Shown in pieces: positions 21,640 through 33,992 of a DNA stretch of 64,000 bases. Below the pieces are notes generated by a model. It saw nothing but the letters and a program-made list of their open reading frames with translations. It did not search any database and was not told the DNA's origin. The translations under genes and the position numbers were made by a program. This DNA is from Symsagittifera roscoffensis (taxonomy: Eukaryota > Xenacoelomorpha > Acoela > Convolutidae), in contig NC_087063.1 of NCBI RefSeq assembly GCF_963678635.1, forward strand, positions 7,348,386 to 7,412,385, given 5' to 3'. Position 1 is the stretch's first letter. Every line of letters begins with the position of its first letter.

Positions 21640-22976
21640 GTACCGTCATGAGTTTCAGCAAATTTGACGCGTATGATTGCCCTTGTTTGAGTTGTCCTTT
21701 GGGTAGGAAACTTCTTTCACTCGTCTCTTTTTCAGGACGTCTCCTAGTCTTCTGTCAGCACCTTATGTCTATAATTCTCTTCATCAGGAAGCAAGGCTAT
21801 TTGCAAGGAGTTTAAGACGGAGGAAAGGCAGCTACCTCTCTCAAACCTGGTCTCTGTTTAACCAAGGTTTATCTCAGGGTTAGTCTATTCTCCTCTTAAT
21901 TTGCTCGGGTTTTTTGTGTCAAATCTGATTTTATTAAGCTGATCTTCTGATCTCCGCCTAGAACAGGACGAGTTTTGATTATCTATTTTTTATTGTACGC
22001 AAGGCTGGTCTCCCCCTTAACCCCCTCCTTAACTTTTCCTCGTGAGGTATTTATCTGAATTTACTAATTTTGGAATTTCCTTGAGCTCTGGCTCATTCTA
22101 ATCTTCTTCCAGTTAAGAAACTTTTTTCAAATAATTATGATTTTCATCAGGATCAAGATTTTATTACCGTCAGTTGTTTTTCTGATCTGTTTTTATTAAT
22201 CTCGCTGACACCAACCACTATAAGATTTTCTAGGATCTCCATATTTTGTGGTATAGGCCTGTTCTCTGGTTATCCCTGGCTGGTTATCTCTGCCTTCCCT
22301 GGGCTCAAGCGAGGAATTCTTCATTTTTGTTCACTTGGTTAGTTCAAAAGGTTTCCTAAAAATTTTAGTTGCTTTTTGTATCTTTTGGGGGAATCACAAT
22401 TTGGAACAAATTAACCCAGCGAGAATGGTTCTGCTCGCAAATTTTTTTCTGTCGTTTCTTTACGCCTACAGAGATCATTAAAAGCTTGTTGTTTCTAGAC
22501 CCTCTTTCTTCTAAATCTGACGTGAAATCATTTCTCCTTCGTACTCTTTATAAAAATTGTCTATGGCTTTGTCCTCTCCATGCCCGTTAGGGTCATGACA
22601 GGTCAAATACCAGTCGTTGAGTGTTCTGTACTGTTTCAATCCCCTACAACTCTCTGAGTCAGTCTCTCACTCATTCATCAACCATAAACAGTAAACTTTG
22701 AACATATTCACCAGCGTCCGATTTGATTGTGTCTTTCCACGCCACGAGGCCGTTGGTATAAGGATGATATGTTGTGGATTGTAGCTGCATTGCTTTCGAA
22801 CTTTTGTTTAATTTTTCATTAAGTCACCACGAACACAGATCCGATATAGTTTGAATCTCGTTTTTAGGAGTTCTTTCAATGTCTTCAATAGTCCATATCG
22901 AGTATTCGAAACATGCGTGTTTTCTTCCAACTTCATGCAAACAGTTGGATTCATGACTTTGTCCTATTGGTCAGAC
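21640..22976 (-). mobile_element. Ty3/gypsy relic B-prime, cut at the duplication junction
   Basis: Homologous to 14,480-15,950 and 26,160-26,520, with shared words such as TCTTTTTCAGGACGTCTCC and GCAAGGAG. On the minus strand, frames are short and full of stops. The homology to the 26.4-26.5 kb copy ends exactly after CTATTGGTCAGACC at 22,976, where unit 2 of the tandem duplication begins. Confidence 0.6.
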
Positions 22977-23335
22977 CATACAATTTTCATACAATTTCAA
23001 AAATCATTGAAAAAAGATTCAATACAGTTTCTCCGGCTATTTGAACCAAATAAAACAGTCCGTTAATGAAAAATAACTACGTTTATTTTTTTGGGAGAAA
23101 AAAATGGTTATCCTACAATTTCCATATATGAAAATTGTATGATAACCACTTTTTCATGAAAGGCAAGGTTTTCAAAAACTTGTTAAAACTTGTTTATAGA
23201 CAAATTTAGATTTTGTCTATAAATCAAACCGCACATTTTGAAGCAAGATTTTGAGCGTAATTGTCTAAAAAAACCGCTCAAAGCGCTCAAATCTTGCTTC
23301 AAATTAGGTGAAAAATCTCGACTCGGGAGCGTTTT

Positions 23336-24605
23336 GAAACGAATCAATTTGTCGAGCCATCTCATCAGGGTTATACCGTCTTAGGTGTCTTGAACATCAT
23401 ACGAACAACCCTCCAACCGTCTCACCAATCATCTCGGGTCTGCCAGCCTCCCTTTTCTCTTGTATTTTATAAATTTTCGTCTTCCTGATCAGGCTATCTG
23501 AATTCTGATGTTTATCTATAATTCGATGTTCTATTATTATGCTGTAACCAGCCAGATGCACGAACTAAGGCAGCTGTGACCCATTAAGTTGGTTTTCAGC
23601 TATAATGTTGCCCTGCTACCCACTTGTAGTTTGAATGGTGCTTCTTTCAGACAACACCTATATTTTTCCACGAAAGTTTCCACTGCAAAATTATCTGCTT
23701 TGCTACCGTATGTTCGGAACTTTTCAGAACTTTGCTACCGTAAGTTATCTGTGTCTGAACTATCTTTCCTTTTCAAAGATTTGCTCCTGGTGTATGAAGA
23801 ATAACCGAGACCGCTACTACTGAGTTGTCAATATTGAAATTTGAAATTGGAATTACTTTACCAGCTACATATACAACGCCAAAAGCAATATAGTATGCCT
23901 GGAGGGAGATCCTACAGAGCAGTACTGCTCATCGAGTAGGATATCCTGGAGAGTAGAGAGAAGACAGCCAGCATCAACTCAACAAACAAATTAAATTAAG
24001 GGCTGAAATTAAAAAAAGTTTGTAGAGGTCCTGATTGTCTTTTAGGTAAATTTGAAAAAACCGATCTAGAACAAAAAAATATCTAGAACAAACAACCGGG
24101 GCTTCAAACAACTCCATCTTGATTTTCCGGAATGCTTTTTGGCTTGATCGTTCCATGTGAGCTCTTGCCTTTGCTTCTCGTGAATTTTTGCATGGAAATT
24201 ACCATGTCAGCATATCCCTTGATGAACTCGCTATATTAAACCGTAAAAAAAGGGAAGCTAATCTGATGGTGATCCGTCCTGGGTGATTTCTACGTTAAGA
24301 CAGCCTCCTTTGCATTTGAAACTGGTCTTATGCAATGCTTGTCTACCGTTCCCTCGGATATTTTTTGAGATCAATAGAAATTGGCAATGATACGGAAAGC
24401 ATTGAGCCCTTATATACGGGAAGCTTACGTAAAGAATTGAGAAATGGCGATAGTTGCGAATACGGGTAGCGCTGAGCCGTTTTATGTAAGAAAGAAGATT
24501 ATCTCTGGAGTTTATTGTTTGGTTAATAAATCTACGTATTTGATTTTTAATCAATGCAACGCTTGGGGTAGAGGAGTTCAGTACTTCTTTGTTTCTGATA
24601 ATCAA
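23336..24605 (-). mobile_element. Ty3/gypsy relic B (duplicate of A2)
   Basis: Near-identical to 18,784-20,057, including RNase H core KxxNFAVETFVEKxR at about 23,750-23,630 and the frame at 24,605-24,258. Any feature of A2 applies here. It is a passive duplicate, not an independent insertion. Confidence 0.78.
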
Positions 24606-26130
24606 TGTACCGGGGAATAATTGTAAAATTAATGCATGTTTTAATTATGATTTATCAATGGAACGTCAGCAAAAGTTGCATCCATGTTTTAAAATTGATT
24701 GATAAATGTGCTTCTTTAAAGTTCCATGTTTTGCGATATAGTTAAACAGCAGATTTGGAAATAAAAAAGCATGCTGTTTTTTTAAAATATTGTAGGAAAT
24801 ATTTATATGAGCTAAGTACAAATAGATATTTAGAAAAAAAAAAACATTTCAAATCCAGCCAGTGTCTCACAAAATTCAGAACAGTATCTGTCTAGATGTT
24901 GGGCTTGACCATCTATATATTAAGCTCTTGTCAAAAAAGAATTTCATGCAGGCTTTAAATTGAATGACAATTTTAGTACATTCAAGGGATTCGCTCAAGC
25001 TCAAACAGTAACCCCAAGCAATTTGCATAGTGTTTGACATCATTTTGTTTTGATGCGTACCCTCAGATCCGCAAAAGTTTCAGATGACTGAATTAACTAC
25101 TTAAAACAAAGATCTAAAGGAGGCAACCTAGTCTTAAAAAAAGAAACACTTTCAACCGAGCAAATTATTTTTGATTCAAAATTGCAAGCTAACAATTAAA
25201 ACCAAGAATCTGAAAGTAATTACGTTGCGTATGGTTAGCAACAAAAGTGAGAATATTCTCCAGTGCATTATTTTTTTCGTCTATCATTTCTGATATCCGG
25301 GAAAAAAAACTTTCAGATCCGCAGACAAAAACTGCAGGATTTTGGTCCTTTACAGCATACTCCAGGTCACTTGGATGTCTGCTTTATAGTTCATCCAGGA
25401 TTGAAATTTTCAGAGATTTAGCGAAACCTTTTGTCTTCATGGCTCTTCATACCTCAACACTCTTATCCTAGATTAAATGAGAAATCTAGACGAAGAATTG
25501 ACCTAAGTTATATAAAAAAATTTGATTTCAAAAATCAACCGTAGCTTGGCTCTTCTGTCCAAAAATTTAGAGTCTGGATTGATTTAACAAGACTTTTTCG
25601 GTTTCAACGAGTCATTCTGAGTATTCAAGTTTCGTTTCGGTTTTCAAAACAGGTAGAAATCGGATTCATGTGTTATCATAACATGAATACATGCGCATCC
25701 TGCTCATGAAAGAGATCAACTCAAGAAGGAATGAAAAACTGAAGAAATCATTTGTCAGTTTTTGTTTCTCGAAAGTTTAAACCTTTCTTGTGATGCACAC
25801 AAAATTGAAATGCACACAAAATTGCAATTTCATTTTTTTTGTGCATCAATCATCAAAATCACCTTGTTTGTTAGAAGAATACAAAGCACCCAACATAATC
25901 TAATCTCAATGACAAACAACATGCAATAACATATAACAGGAAAATTTCTTAAAAAAAGTTATTCTTTGATAAAGTACATACTATTCTATATAAAAAAAAT
26001 TATTTAAATTTAAAAAATTTGTATGAAACATCTACGCTTGTTGAAAATCCTAAGGTTAATCGAAAGTCCATATTTACAAGTAATTTTTAAAGTAATAGTT
26101 TATTTCTTACTCAGTTTTTTTTCTTTAATT
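24606..26130. repeat. Repeat X, copy in unit 2
   Basis: Duplicate of 20,058-21,600. A local rearrangement near 25,790-25,840 duplicates the word ATGCACACAAAATTG. Confidence 0.75.
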
Positions 26131-26159
26131 TAGACTGTTTTCAAATGATGCTCAAGAAG

Positions 26160-28000
26160 TGTTTCTAGTGAAGGAGTACCGTCATGAGTTTCAGCAAATT
26201 TGACGCGTATGATTGCCCTTGTTTGAGTTGTCCTTTGGCTAGGAAATTTCTTTCACTAGTCTCTTTTTCAGGACGTCTCCTAGTCTTCTGTCAGCACCTT
26301 ATGTCTATAATTCTCTTCATCAGGAAGCATGGCTATTTGCAAGGAGCTTGTGACGGTGGAAAGGCAGCTGCTTCTCTCAAACCTGGTTTCCGTCTAATCG
26401 GGATCATCACACTCTCAATCTTCAATTGTCCATACCGGGTATTGGAAACATGCGTGCATGCGTGTTTTCTTCCAACTTCATGCAAACCGTTGGATTCATG
26501 ACTTTGTCCTATTGGTCAGACCCCAAGCTTTTTGTTGTAAATGTACTTGTCGTTAGGGTTTTTTGGATAATGCTATGATCTCTATTTCCTACCCTTCACT
26601 GATCAAGTCGCTATCTCACAGACTACACGACAGAGACAAACTAGAAGTTGACAAATCCCCGTTTCCACCACCAAGTCGAAAAGATTATCTTCTTCAATCT
26701 CGCATTTGGTTGAGGCGCTCTCCTACTCTGTATTCAGGTTTTCCACGGACCAATTTTTTTGTTCAATAATCTTGTTGAAGACTTCCCACTCCCTGGATTG
26801 TTTAAAGAGTGTGTTTTTTAATCGTTTTCTTAAAAGTCGCCGTCTTGATTTCCTTCTTTAAGGATATCTCGTTCACGGTATGCTCTGCAATCAAGTTAGA
26901 GATTGATTGGACTTTTTTGTCTTATTCAATCGGATTTGCTTTTTTTCTTCTTTATGCTCTCGCTTTTGATTTTTCAGTATCCTGGACTCCGCTTAATGCA
27001 CATTCATCTAGACTGTTCTAAACTACCTTGTCTCGAAATTATTTACGCTCGGAGCTCATCTTAACATGACCTTGATCGACTTCTTTCCAGTCGCAACATT
27101 TTGGTCGAAGATTTGTTTAAGCAACTTGGAAGCAAGTATTGTTTCTACGGTTATTAGGTCATCCCTTGATAGTAATTTGGCTGCTGTCTCCAGTCTCCTG
27201 CCGCCTTCTATCCTCTCGGGTATTTCAGTCTTCCTTTTCTCTTATGTTTCAAAAATGTCTCTCTTCTTGCTCAAATTATCTGGATTCTGATACTTGTCTA
27301 TAATTCGGTGATCTATTATCATTTTGTAACCATCCAGACGCACGGTCCATCTACTAAGTTAGCTGAGATCCATAGTGCTTATTTATAGCTATAATATTGT
27401 CCTGCTACCCACTTGCAGTTTGAATAGTGCACTTCCCACGCAAGCTCTTTATTGTTCGACGAAGATTATCATTGCGAAACTTTCAGCTTTAATTGTATCA
27501 TAATTCATTTCGGTATCTCTTTGGATTTTACCACTTCCCTATCAGCACTGTCTTTCCTTTTCAAAATAGTTCTTTCTCTAAGTCGTTAGTTTCCAGAACA
27601 AACATTCCGTTGGTATCCTCAAGACCGGGGCTTCATACAACTTCATCTTGATTTTTCCGGAATGCTTTTAGGCTTTTTCATTCCTGGCGAATTTCTTGCT
27701 TATTCGTCACATCAGTTGTTGCATGGAACATATCAGCATATGCAGCATATGCAGCATATCCCTTGATGAGCTCTCTGTATTAAATCGCAAGGGCGAGGAA
27801 ACTCATCAGCTGATGATCCGTCCTGGGTGATTTTTACGTTAAGACAGCCTCTGGCATTATGCAATTTTTGCCTACAATTCTCCCGGATTTTTTTTGAGTC
27901 CGTAATGAACTTCCAATTGATACGGGAAGCATTGAGCTCCTATATACGGGATGCATACGTGAAACCTTGATGAAAGTGAAGTATTGATGCAATAATAGCT
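26160..28000 (-). mobile_element. Ty3/gypsy relic C
   Basis: A third independent gypsy pol relic on the minus strand. At about 27,690-27,610 the strand encodes KIKMKLYEAPVL, the RNase H entry. At about 27,510-27,300 it encodes YDTIKAESFAMIIFVEQ, then GSALFKLQVGS, then RWTVRLDGYKMIIDHR, the gypsy RNase H core and its tail, with several stop codons. A CAGCATATG microsatellite lies at 27,735-27,768. Sequence from 27,900 to 28,200 is transition to repeat X. Confidence 0.72.
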
Positions 28001-28212
28001 GATACGGTTATATAATAACTGATACCCTCATGTGTAAAAAAAATGAGGGTTACATCTGGAGTTTAATATTTTTGGTTAAAAAGTCTACGTGGTTGATTTT
28101 CAATCAAAACAACGCTCGGGGAATAAATGTTCAGTAATTATCTGTTTGTGATATTCAATGAACCAGGGAATATATATTTTTCCAATGCATGTTTTATTCA
28201 TGACTAATCAAT

Positions 28213-29221
28213 GGAACGTCAAAAAAAACTTGCATCCATGCTTGAAAAATTGTTTTATTTATAAGCTTGTTTAAAGTTGCATGTTTTGAACAGCTGATTT
28301 AGAACAGCATGAACAGTAGATTTAGAAATAAAAAAGCATGCTGTTTTTTGAGATACTGTAGAAATAATTAAGTGCGCTTAGTACAATGATATATTTAGAA
28401 AAAAACATCTCAAATCCAACCAGTGTCTCACAATATTCAAAACAGTATCTGTTAAGATATTGGGGTTGACCATCTAGGTATTAAGCTCTCGTCAAAAATG
28501 AAGTTCAAGCAGGCTTAAAACTGGATAAAACTTCTAGAATGCTCAATGGTTTTGCTAAAACGGTAACCTCAAGCAATTTATCTTTTGTTTAACTTCATTT
28601 TACTTTGATGCATGCTCTTAGAGCGGCAGAATTTCTTGATGAAAGATTTAGTCACAAATAAAACAAAAATCTGGAGGCAATTTAGTCATAAAAATTGAAA
28701 TAAATCAATTTTGTGACTAGATTGCCTTTAGTTCTTGCTAATTGTTGTTCTTGTGCTGATTGTTCTTGCTAATTTTTTCATCAAGACTTTTTGTTGCTAT
28801 TTATTTCATCAAAAAATTTTGCGGCTCTAAGGGTACGCACCATTAAATTGAAGTCAAACACAAAGTAAACAGCTTGAGGTTACTGTTTGAGCGAAACCAT
28901 TGAACGTTCTAGAAGTTTCATACAGTCTTAAGCCTGCATGAACTTCATTTTTGACGAGAGCTGAATACTTAGATGGTCAACCCCGATACCTTAACAGATA
29001 CTGTTTTGAATATTGTGAGACACTGGCTGGGTTTGAAAAAAATTTTTTGATTAAATATTTGTACTTAGCGCACTCAATTAATTCCTACAGTATCCCAAAA
29101 AAAAACAGATGCTTTTCTATTTCAAAATCTGCTGTTCATTTGAATTGCAAAACATACAACTTCAAAGAAGCACATATATGAATTATTTTTAAAACATGGA
29201 TGCAAATTTTGTTGACGTTCC
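28213..29221. repeat. 1-kb inverted repeat with a short loop
   Basis: The arm at 28,213-28,697 is followed after a loop of about 7 bases by its diverged inverted copy at 28,705-29,221. Outer ends are GGAACGTCAA and TTGACGTTCC; inner ends are GGCAATTTAGTCATAAAAAT and its complement. The arm's sequence also occurs once, in the first orientation, at 20,113-20,590 and 24,660-25,130. Arms differ by substitutions and an insertion near 28,730-28,800. RNA from this locus would fold into a long duplex. The short ORF at 28,951-29,181 is a shadow. Confidence 0.88.
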
Positions 29222-31590
29222 AAACAAGTCAAGAGACTGAAAATAAGTTTTTTTGCGTATGGTTGGCAACAAAAGTGCAAATATATTTAAGTGCATATTT
29301 TTTTCGTCTATCCGGGAAGAAAATATTTTTCATAAAATCAAAAAATGACAAAAAACATCACTGTTAAGTATCTGTTTTGAGAGACTTGCGGAGTACGGCT
29401 ATACAGGAAAAAAGTTCCGATTTTAGTGTCCATGTTTTTTTATTTATTAATTTGCAGTTAACAAGGTGTGAAAAGAATTCGGGAATGATTCTGTTTAAGA
29501 AAAACTAGAACGCTAGCTGCATCGTGTTTTTATGACTCGGATGATGTCAATTGGGGTAGCCGTTAATGATTTCCGTCTATGCTGATGCTGGCTCTTGGCT
29601 ATGCTGTATCAAATGTGGGGGATACCCCTCGTCAGTGGCTTTTGCTGCAGCTGCTCGTTGATTTATTCCAAACTAACAGGCGCTAGTCTAGTATTTAGTA
29701 TTGGCGTGATCTTCCTTTCATTTTTACTCCCCTAAAACCCCTTGAAAATTCCCAAGTGGATCAATTTTGTCGGTGATGAAGGTTGTTGTCCAATACGTTT
29801 GCTCCGCGCATCACAATTTACAATCAGGGCTGGTCAATTTTCAATTCTAGATTGCCCTCTGTCAGCTCCACCGTCTGTGATGTTCCAAGTTTTTCTATCG
29901 TTTCTGAAAGTGCAACTTTGTGAGTCAACCCTGGGCTTATAACCAGTTGCAAAAACTGATCACAAGACTCTGTCTCTATCATATTTTTTGCATTTTCATA
30001 GAGCTAGATTGTTATTTTTTCTCTGAATCATGACATCAACAATTCTTTATGTGAGTCGACATTCCAAGAAACTAGCTCGTGGTTTCAAACAAATTTATTT
30101 TAAGTGAACGATACAATAATGTCTAAATGTATTAAGGTGTGCGCTCAGCAAACTTGTTTACATCTGGTTTTCAACAGCGCAAGTCTCCAGCTATTTCACT
30201 GCTATATTTACTCCAACCACTATGATTATCATAAATTGCGATGCATTTCGCAGATCTATTATTGCTCTCCGACGTCTCAAATGACATGGGTGGTACTTAA
30301 TAAGCTGCGATTTAATCCTGAAGCTGCGATTTAATTCATCCAATTTTCAGGTAGCTGCAGCGAAATTAACAGAATAGACTTACAGCCATATATCAAGCAG
30401 CTACACTGAACGCTTCAAGTCTACATCGATTGATATTATGTACCTGTCATGTTCTTGTACTGGCTCTTGATCCATAAGCTTTTTTTGGTTTTCAATAAAT
30501 TTTCAATAAGTCTTCTTGATCCATAAGTCTTCAACTCTTATCAGCTCCTGGCGCTAAATAACCTTGCACCGGTTTGTTTTGTTCATAGGGAAGCAAACAA
30601 GGTGTATGGAGTCATCAACAGCTTCATAACTGGTTAGTCATCCCTATTTACGCTTTTTTTAGTTCCATAAAATTAGTGTCTGTCTTCAATGATCTATATT
30701 TCGGAGAATTTTCCAGTTTTTTAGCTTTCCGAGAAAAACTCGCGTGCTTCGAGACTTCTTATGATTTTTAAGACCAATAGATAACTTGTATTAATGAAAA
30801 TCAGTTGACAGCACCCGTAATTTTTAGATCTTTTTCCAATTTTTATTTTGCAAACAAAACACAATGAAAAAATTGGCTCAGATATTTTTGTCCATGTGGT
30901 GATTATTTCACTTTAAGTCCTCACAGTTTTCTTGACAAATCGGTTTTCAATCCAGAACTTTTCACTGAAGAACAGGAATAGAGTTGGTCGCTTTTGGATT
31001 AGACATCTTCAGGCCTGGATAAGACATATTCATGCCCGGAAAAGTTTTATGGTACAATTTTTTCACCTTTATTACGACTTTTTTGGCTATTATTGAACTG
31101 AACTAAGCAGTTCAGCTCTAAAAAATCGATGAAACCGTGCCTCTCAAAACTTCTGTTTTGTTTTATAGGTGGCCTGATCCAGTCCTGAACAAGGCCTGAA
31201 CCATGCTTGCTAGCCCCATGTGTGATCAGTTCTGGTTCTGATCATGCGCAGTCCTGGATTTTGAAGAGTTCCATTTCAGTCTCAGAATTGAGACAAAGCT
31301 GCTCATGTTCAAACGAAACGTGGATCATATAGGCACAAGGTCTGAAAAAGGTGAGTTTTCAAGCAGATTATATCTTATTTTTGAGTTTTTGCAAAGTACG
31401 GGTGAGATCATAAAAAGATTTATCCCAGTGACTGCTAGCACAAAAACTCTTTTATTTGATACTGAACTATTTATTTACTATTTGCTGTAGATTGATTACC
31501 ATTTTGTGTTACTCATTATCTAGACCTTATCTGATATGCTTACAAAATGTTGAGACGTAAAGCAGGCCAGGAGTTTACTAAGATGACTGA
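29222..31590. other. No gene seen
   Basis: The first 140 bases continue repeat X (GCGTATGGTTGGCAACAAAA). The remainder is AT-rich sequence with only short frames lacking splice or start context. Words like CAGGCCTGGATAAGACAT recur loosely near 31,000-31,250 without a clear unit. Confidence 0.5.
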
Positions 31591-31598
31591 ATTGATCA

Positions 31599-31815
31599 CG
31601 GATAATTGACGAACACATATACCTGGCCAGAAGAAAACATCCATTGGTAGTTTTCAAATTTCTAGTCTAAAAAATTATCAAGCGGGCGCTCAGATTGTTT
31701 TTCTAAGATCATGGCCGTTTTCAATGCGAGTAAAGCAATCCCTGAACAAAGACCACTTAAAACGTGAAGACCACTTAAAAAGCCCATTTATGTACATTGA
31801 AATTTCATGAGAGAT
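31599..31815. repeat. Direct repeat flanking a MITE, left copy
   Basis: Matches 32,512-32,706 in order: GATAATTGACGAA, CATCCATTGGTAGTTTTC, TCTAGTCTxAAA-like, ATCATGGCCG, TCAATGCG, GGAATTTCAT-like. Identity is moderate. It appears to be an older local duplication into which the MITE was later inserted. Confidence 0.7.
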
Positions 31816-31820
31816 GCTAT

Positions 31821-32492
31821 TACAAGGCCAAACTGTGCATTTTGTGAATTGTAAGCGGATTCCGCAACAGGTAAAAATCAAATTTGTCACGGAATCCGCA
31901 ACATTGCTATTTTTTTTAATCTTCTCTGCTGTTTTGAATTCCACGGACAAAGGGCTAAAATACTGTCTTGCTCAAAATCGCTCCAAAAACAGGCAACTTC
32001 ACGGAATCCGCAACAAAATGTGTGGAATCCGGAACCAGTGTGTGTGGAATCCATAAACATGTGTGGAATCCATAATCAAATAATGATATGTGAGTTTAGT
32101 AAATTAAGCTGTCGCGGAATCCGCAATTGTAAGTGGAATCTGCAAATTGTAATCGGAATCCGCAATTTGTAAGCAGATTCCGCAAATTGTAAGCGGAATC
32201 CGCAATATGTAAGCGGAATCCGCAGAAATTTATGGAATTCACTTACATTTGCGGAATCCCCTAAAATTTACGGAATCCGGAACAACTATTTACATTCGCT
32301 CGTTGCGGAATCCGCAAAAAAACAATGTGCCGACAAAATTTACGTTCCAGGTATTTGTACGTGGAATCCACTGAAATTTTGTAAGTGGAATCCACTTACA
32401 TTTTGAAACATGTTCTAAAACTTGTCTGTGGAACCCAGGAACATACAGACACAAAATTGTGTGCCTATCCAATGCACAGTTTGGCCTCGTAA
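31821..32492. mobile_element. MITE carrying a GGAATCCGCAA motif array
   Basis: The ends are inverted: TTACAAGGCCAAACTGTGCA at 31,821 and, complemented, TTACGAGGCCAAACTGTGCA at 32,492. The pentamer TGCTA flanks both sides (31,816-31,820 and 32,493-32,497), consistent with a target duplication. Inside, GGAATCCGCAA or its variants occur more than fifteen times. In 32,110-32,300 they form a 20-22 base tandem array of TGTAAGCGGAATCCGCAAT. No protein-coding frame is evident. Confidence 0.8.
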
Positions 32493-32511
32493 TGCTAATT
32501 AGATTAATCGC

Positions 32512-32706
32512 GGATAAATGACGAATACTTATACCAGACGAGAGCATCCGTTGGTAGTTTTCCTGTTTCTGGTCTTAAAATCATCCAGCGTACGAACAGA
32601 TGATTTTTCCGCGCCATGGCCGATGTCAATGCGTGTAAAATACTCCCAGAATGAATACCACTAAAAATTTGATGGTTTATATAGATTGGAATTTCATTAT
32701 GTGATT
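32512..32706. repeat. Direct repeat flanking a MITE, right copy
   Basis: Right partner of 31,599-31,815. It is diverged but collinear. Confidence 0.68.
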
Positions 32707-32794
32707 AAAGTGATGCTGCTCCGCCTGTAGAACCAATGTTGGTATGCTAGTCCACTTCAATAGAACAAGAGAAGGCGCTTAACGAGGCTAGAAG

Positions 32795-32905
32795 CCCGAG
32801 TCGAGATTTTCCGCCCATCTTCAATCAAGATTCGAATGGTTTTTTAGACAATAACGCCCAAAGCTTTGCTGTAGATCGAGTGGTTTAAGCGGCTTTGAAT
32901 CTTTT
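32795..32905. repeat. Terminal fragment of the CCCGAGTCGAGATT MITE
   Basis: CCCGAGTCGAGATTTTCCGC followed by CAAGATTCGAATGGTTTTTT and TAGACAATAACG matches the terminus of the complete copy at 18,152-18,781. The remainder is missing or too diverged. Confidence 0.6.
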
Positions 32906-33460
32906 TTTTTTGAAAAAAGTTAGTGGATTTTGATTGACTTTTTAAGAAAGTGATCAAACTGCATTTTTTTTGGGTCCTACAATATTATGGATAAGTTTTT
33001 CTGATTTTTTTTGAAAAACCGCCCCACCTTCCTTGAGAAGATCATAGATTAAAGCCACCCCCTTTTCTAGTACACCAAAATATTGAACAGCCGAGGCTTT
33101 TTTTTCTTCTTTTTGGTGCCCAAAAATTTTCCAATCCACTCAAACCTTTGTTTTTGAATTTCTTTTTTCCGCTCTCATCAATCCATTTTTATCCTTGGAA
33201 AATTCCCGTTTTTATCAGATGCATCTCATTGACCCTTTATTTCGATTTCATTACATAATTTTATTTCATTCCATACCACATATTTATCAAATGAATTTTT
33301 TCTGATTACTACATTCTATCTGCGTGCAATTAAACTAAAACTGCGAGTTTTTTCGAGTCAATTCATTGATATTCCCGATAACTGCATTTCTATTTCTTCA
33401 CATTCGTCTTTAACAGCAACACGTTCTCTTCGTTTTTAATTCTCTGGACATTGGAACCAG

Positions 33461-33811
33461 ATGGCTTGCCTCTGGCGATTTTTCATCGAAAACGGTTTCG
33501 ATATGAGTTATTGTAAGAAAAACATCTCGTCTAGTCTAAACTTTACCGAGCTTAATTTGCATGTATATGTTCTGAGTCACACAAAAGTCATAGTTCTAAA
33601 AAACAAGAATTTTTTGAAAACCGTTCCGAAAAAAATCAGATACTTGCAATATCAAATTCAAAACGCTGTAAGTTTATGGTTTTTAAAATCGTATATTGAC
33701 CAAAAGCGCAAAATTTTATCTCCAGTAAAACCTTTAAATTCTGTTGCGTTTTTCATGAAAAGTTGGCCGGTCGCGTATTGTAAATTGAAGTTTGCTTGCT
33801 TGAGATGGTGA
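33461..33811 (+). CDS. 116-codon ORF, unknown, possibly spurious
   Basis: The frame runs from ATG at 33,461 to TGA at 33,809-33,811. The product is basic (many lysines) with scattered cysteines and no motif I recognise. There is no paralogue in the window. In AT-rich DNA a frame of this length can arise by chance, and codon choice follows local composition. It lies about 180 bases upstream of a more convincing exon at 33,993. Confidence 0.2.
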   Translation: MACLWRFFIENGFDMSYCKKNISSSLNFTELNLHVYVLSHTKVIVLKNKNFLKTVPKKIRYLQYQIQNAVSLWFLKSYIDQKRKILSPVKPLNSVAFFMKSWPVAYCKLKFACLRW

Positions 33812-33992
33812 AAATAAAACGCTTTAATTGTAGGCAAAAGGCTGTTAATCAACCCATTAAATGACTATGTTTGTCAAAAAGAAATATATTTGCCTACTTT
33901 GATCATTAAATCACTGAAGTTTTGACGCAAGCTTTACCCAAAAACAACCTACAAAAAGCTGCTAAAAGCGAATAACCTATAAAACTTTCTTT

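Larger units (their letters stand above)
18434..22976. repeat. Tandem duplication of about 4.5 kb, unit 1
   Basis: Sequence from about 18,434 onward recurs from about 22,978 at an offset of about 4548 bases. The 115-codon frames at 19,710-20,057 and 24,258-24,605 are identical in protein sequence, and flanking identity is very high. Identity falls to roughly 95 percent by eye beyond 20,900. The unit spans MITE sequence, gypsy relic A2, repeat X and the next gypsy relic. Confidence 0.88.
22978..26520. repeat. Tandem duplication of about 4.5 kb, unit 2
   Basis: The second unit starts within MITE sequence (ATACAATTTTCATACAATTT) and runs through gypsy relic and repeat X to about 26,400. Relative to unit 1, about 1 kb (21,860-22,890) is missing near 26,400. 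After that, homology resumes for about 120 bases up to CTATTGGTCAGACC at about 26,520. Confidence 0.85.

Noticed and set aside
28951-29181. 76-codon ORF
   Set aside because: It lies in one arm of the 1-kb inverted repeat; the corresponding frame in the other arm and in the 20 kb and 24 kb copies is not conserved.
32100-32300. CRISPR-like array (regular GGAATCCGCAA spacing)
   Set aside because: Spacing is only about 20 bases with no unique spacers, both orientations occur, and the array is inside a eukaryotic MITE.
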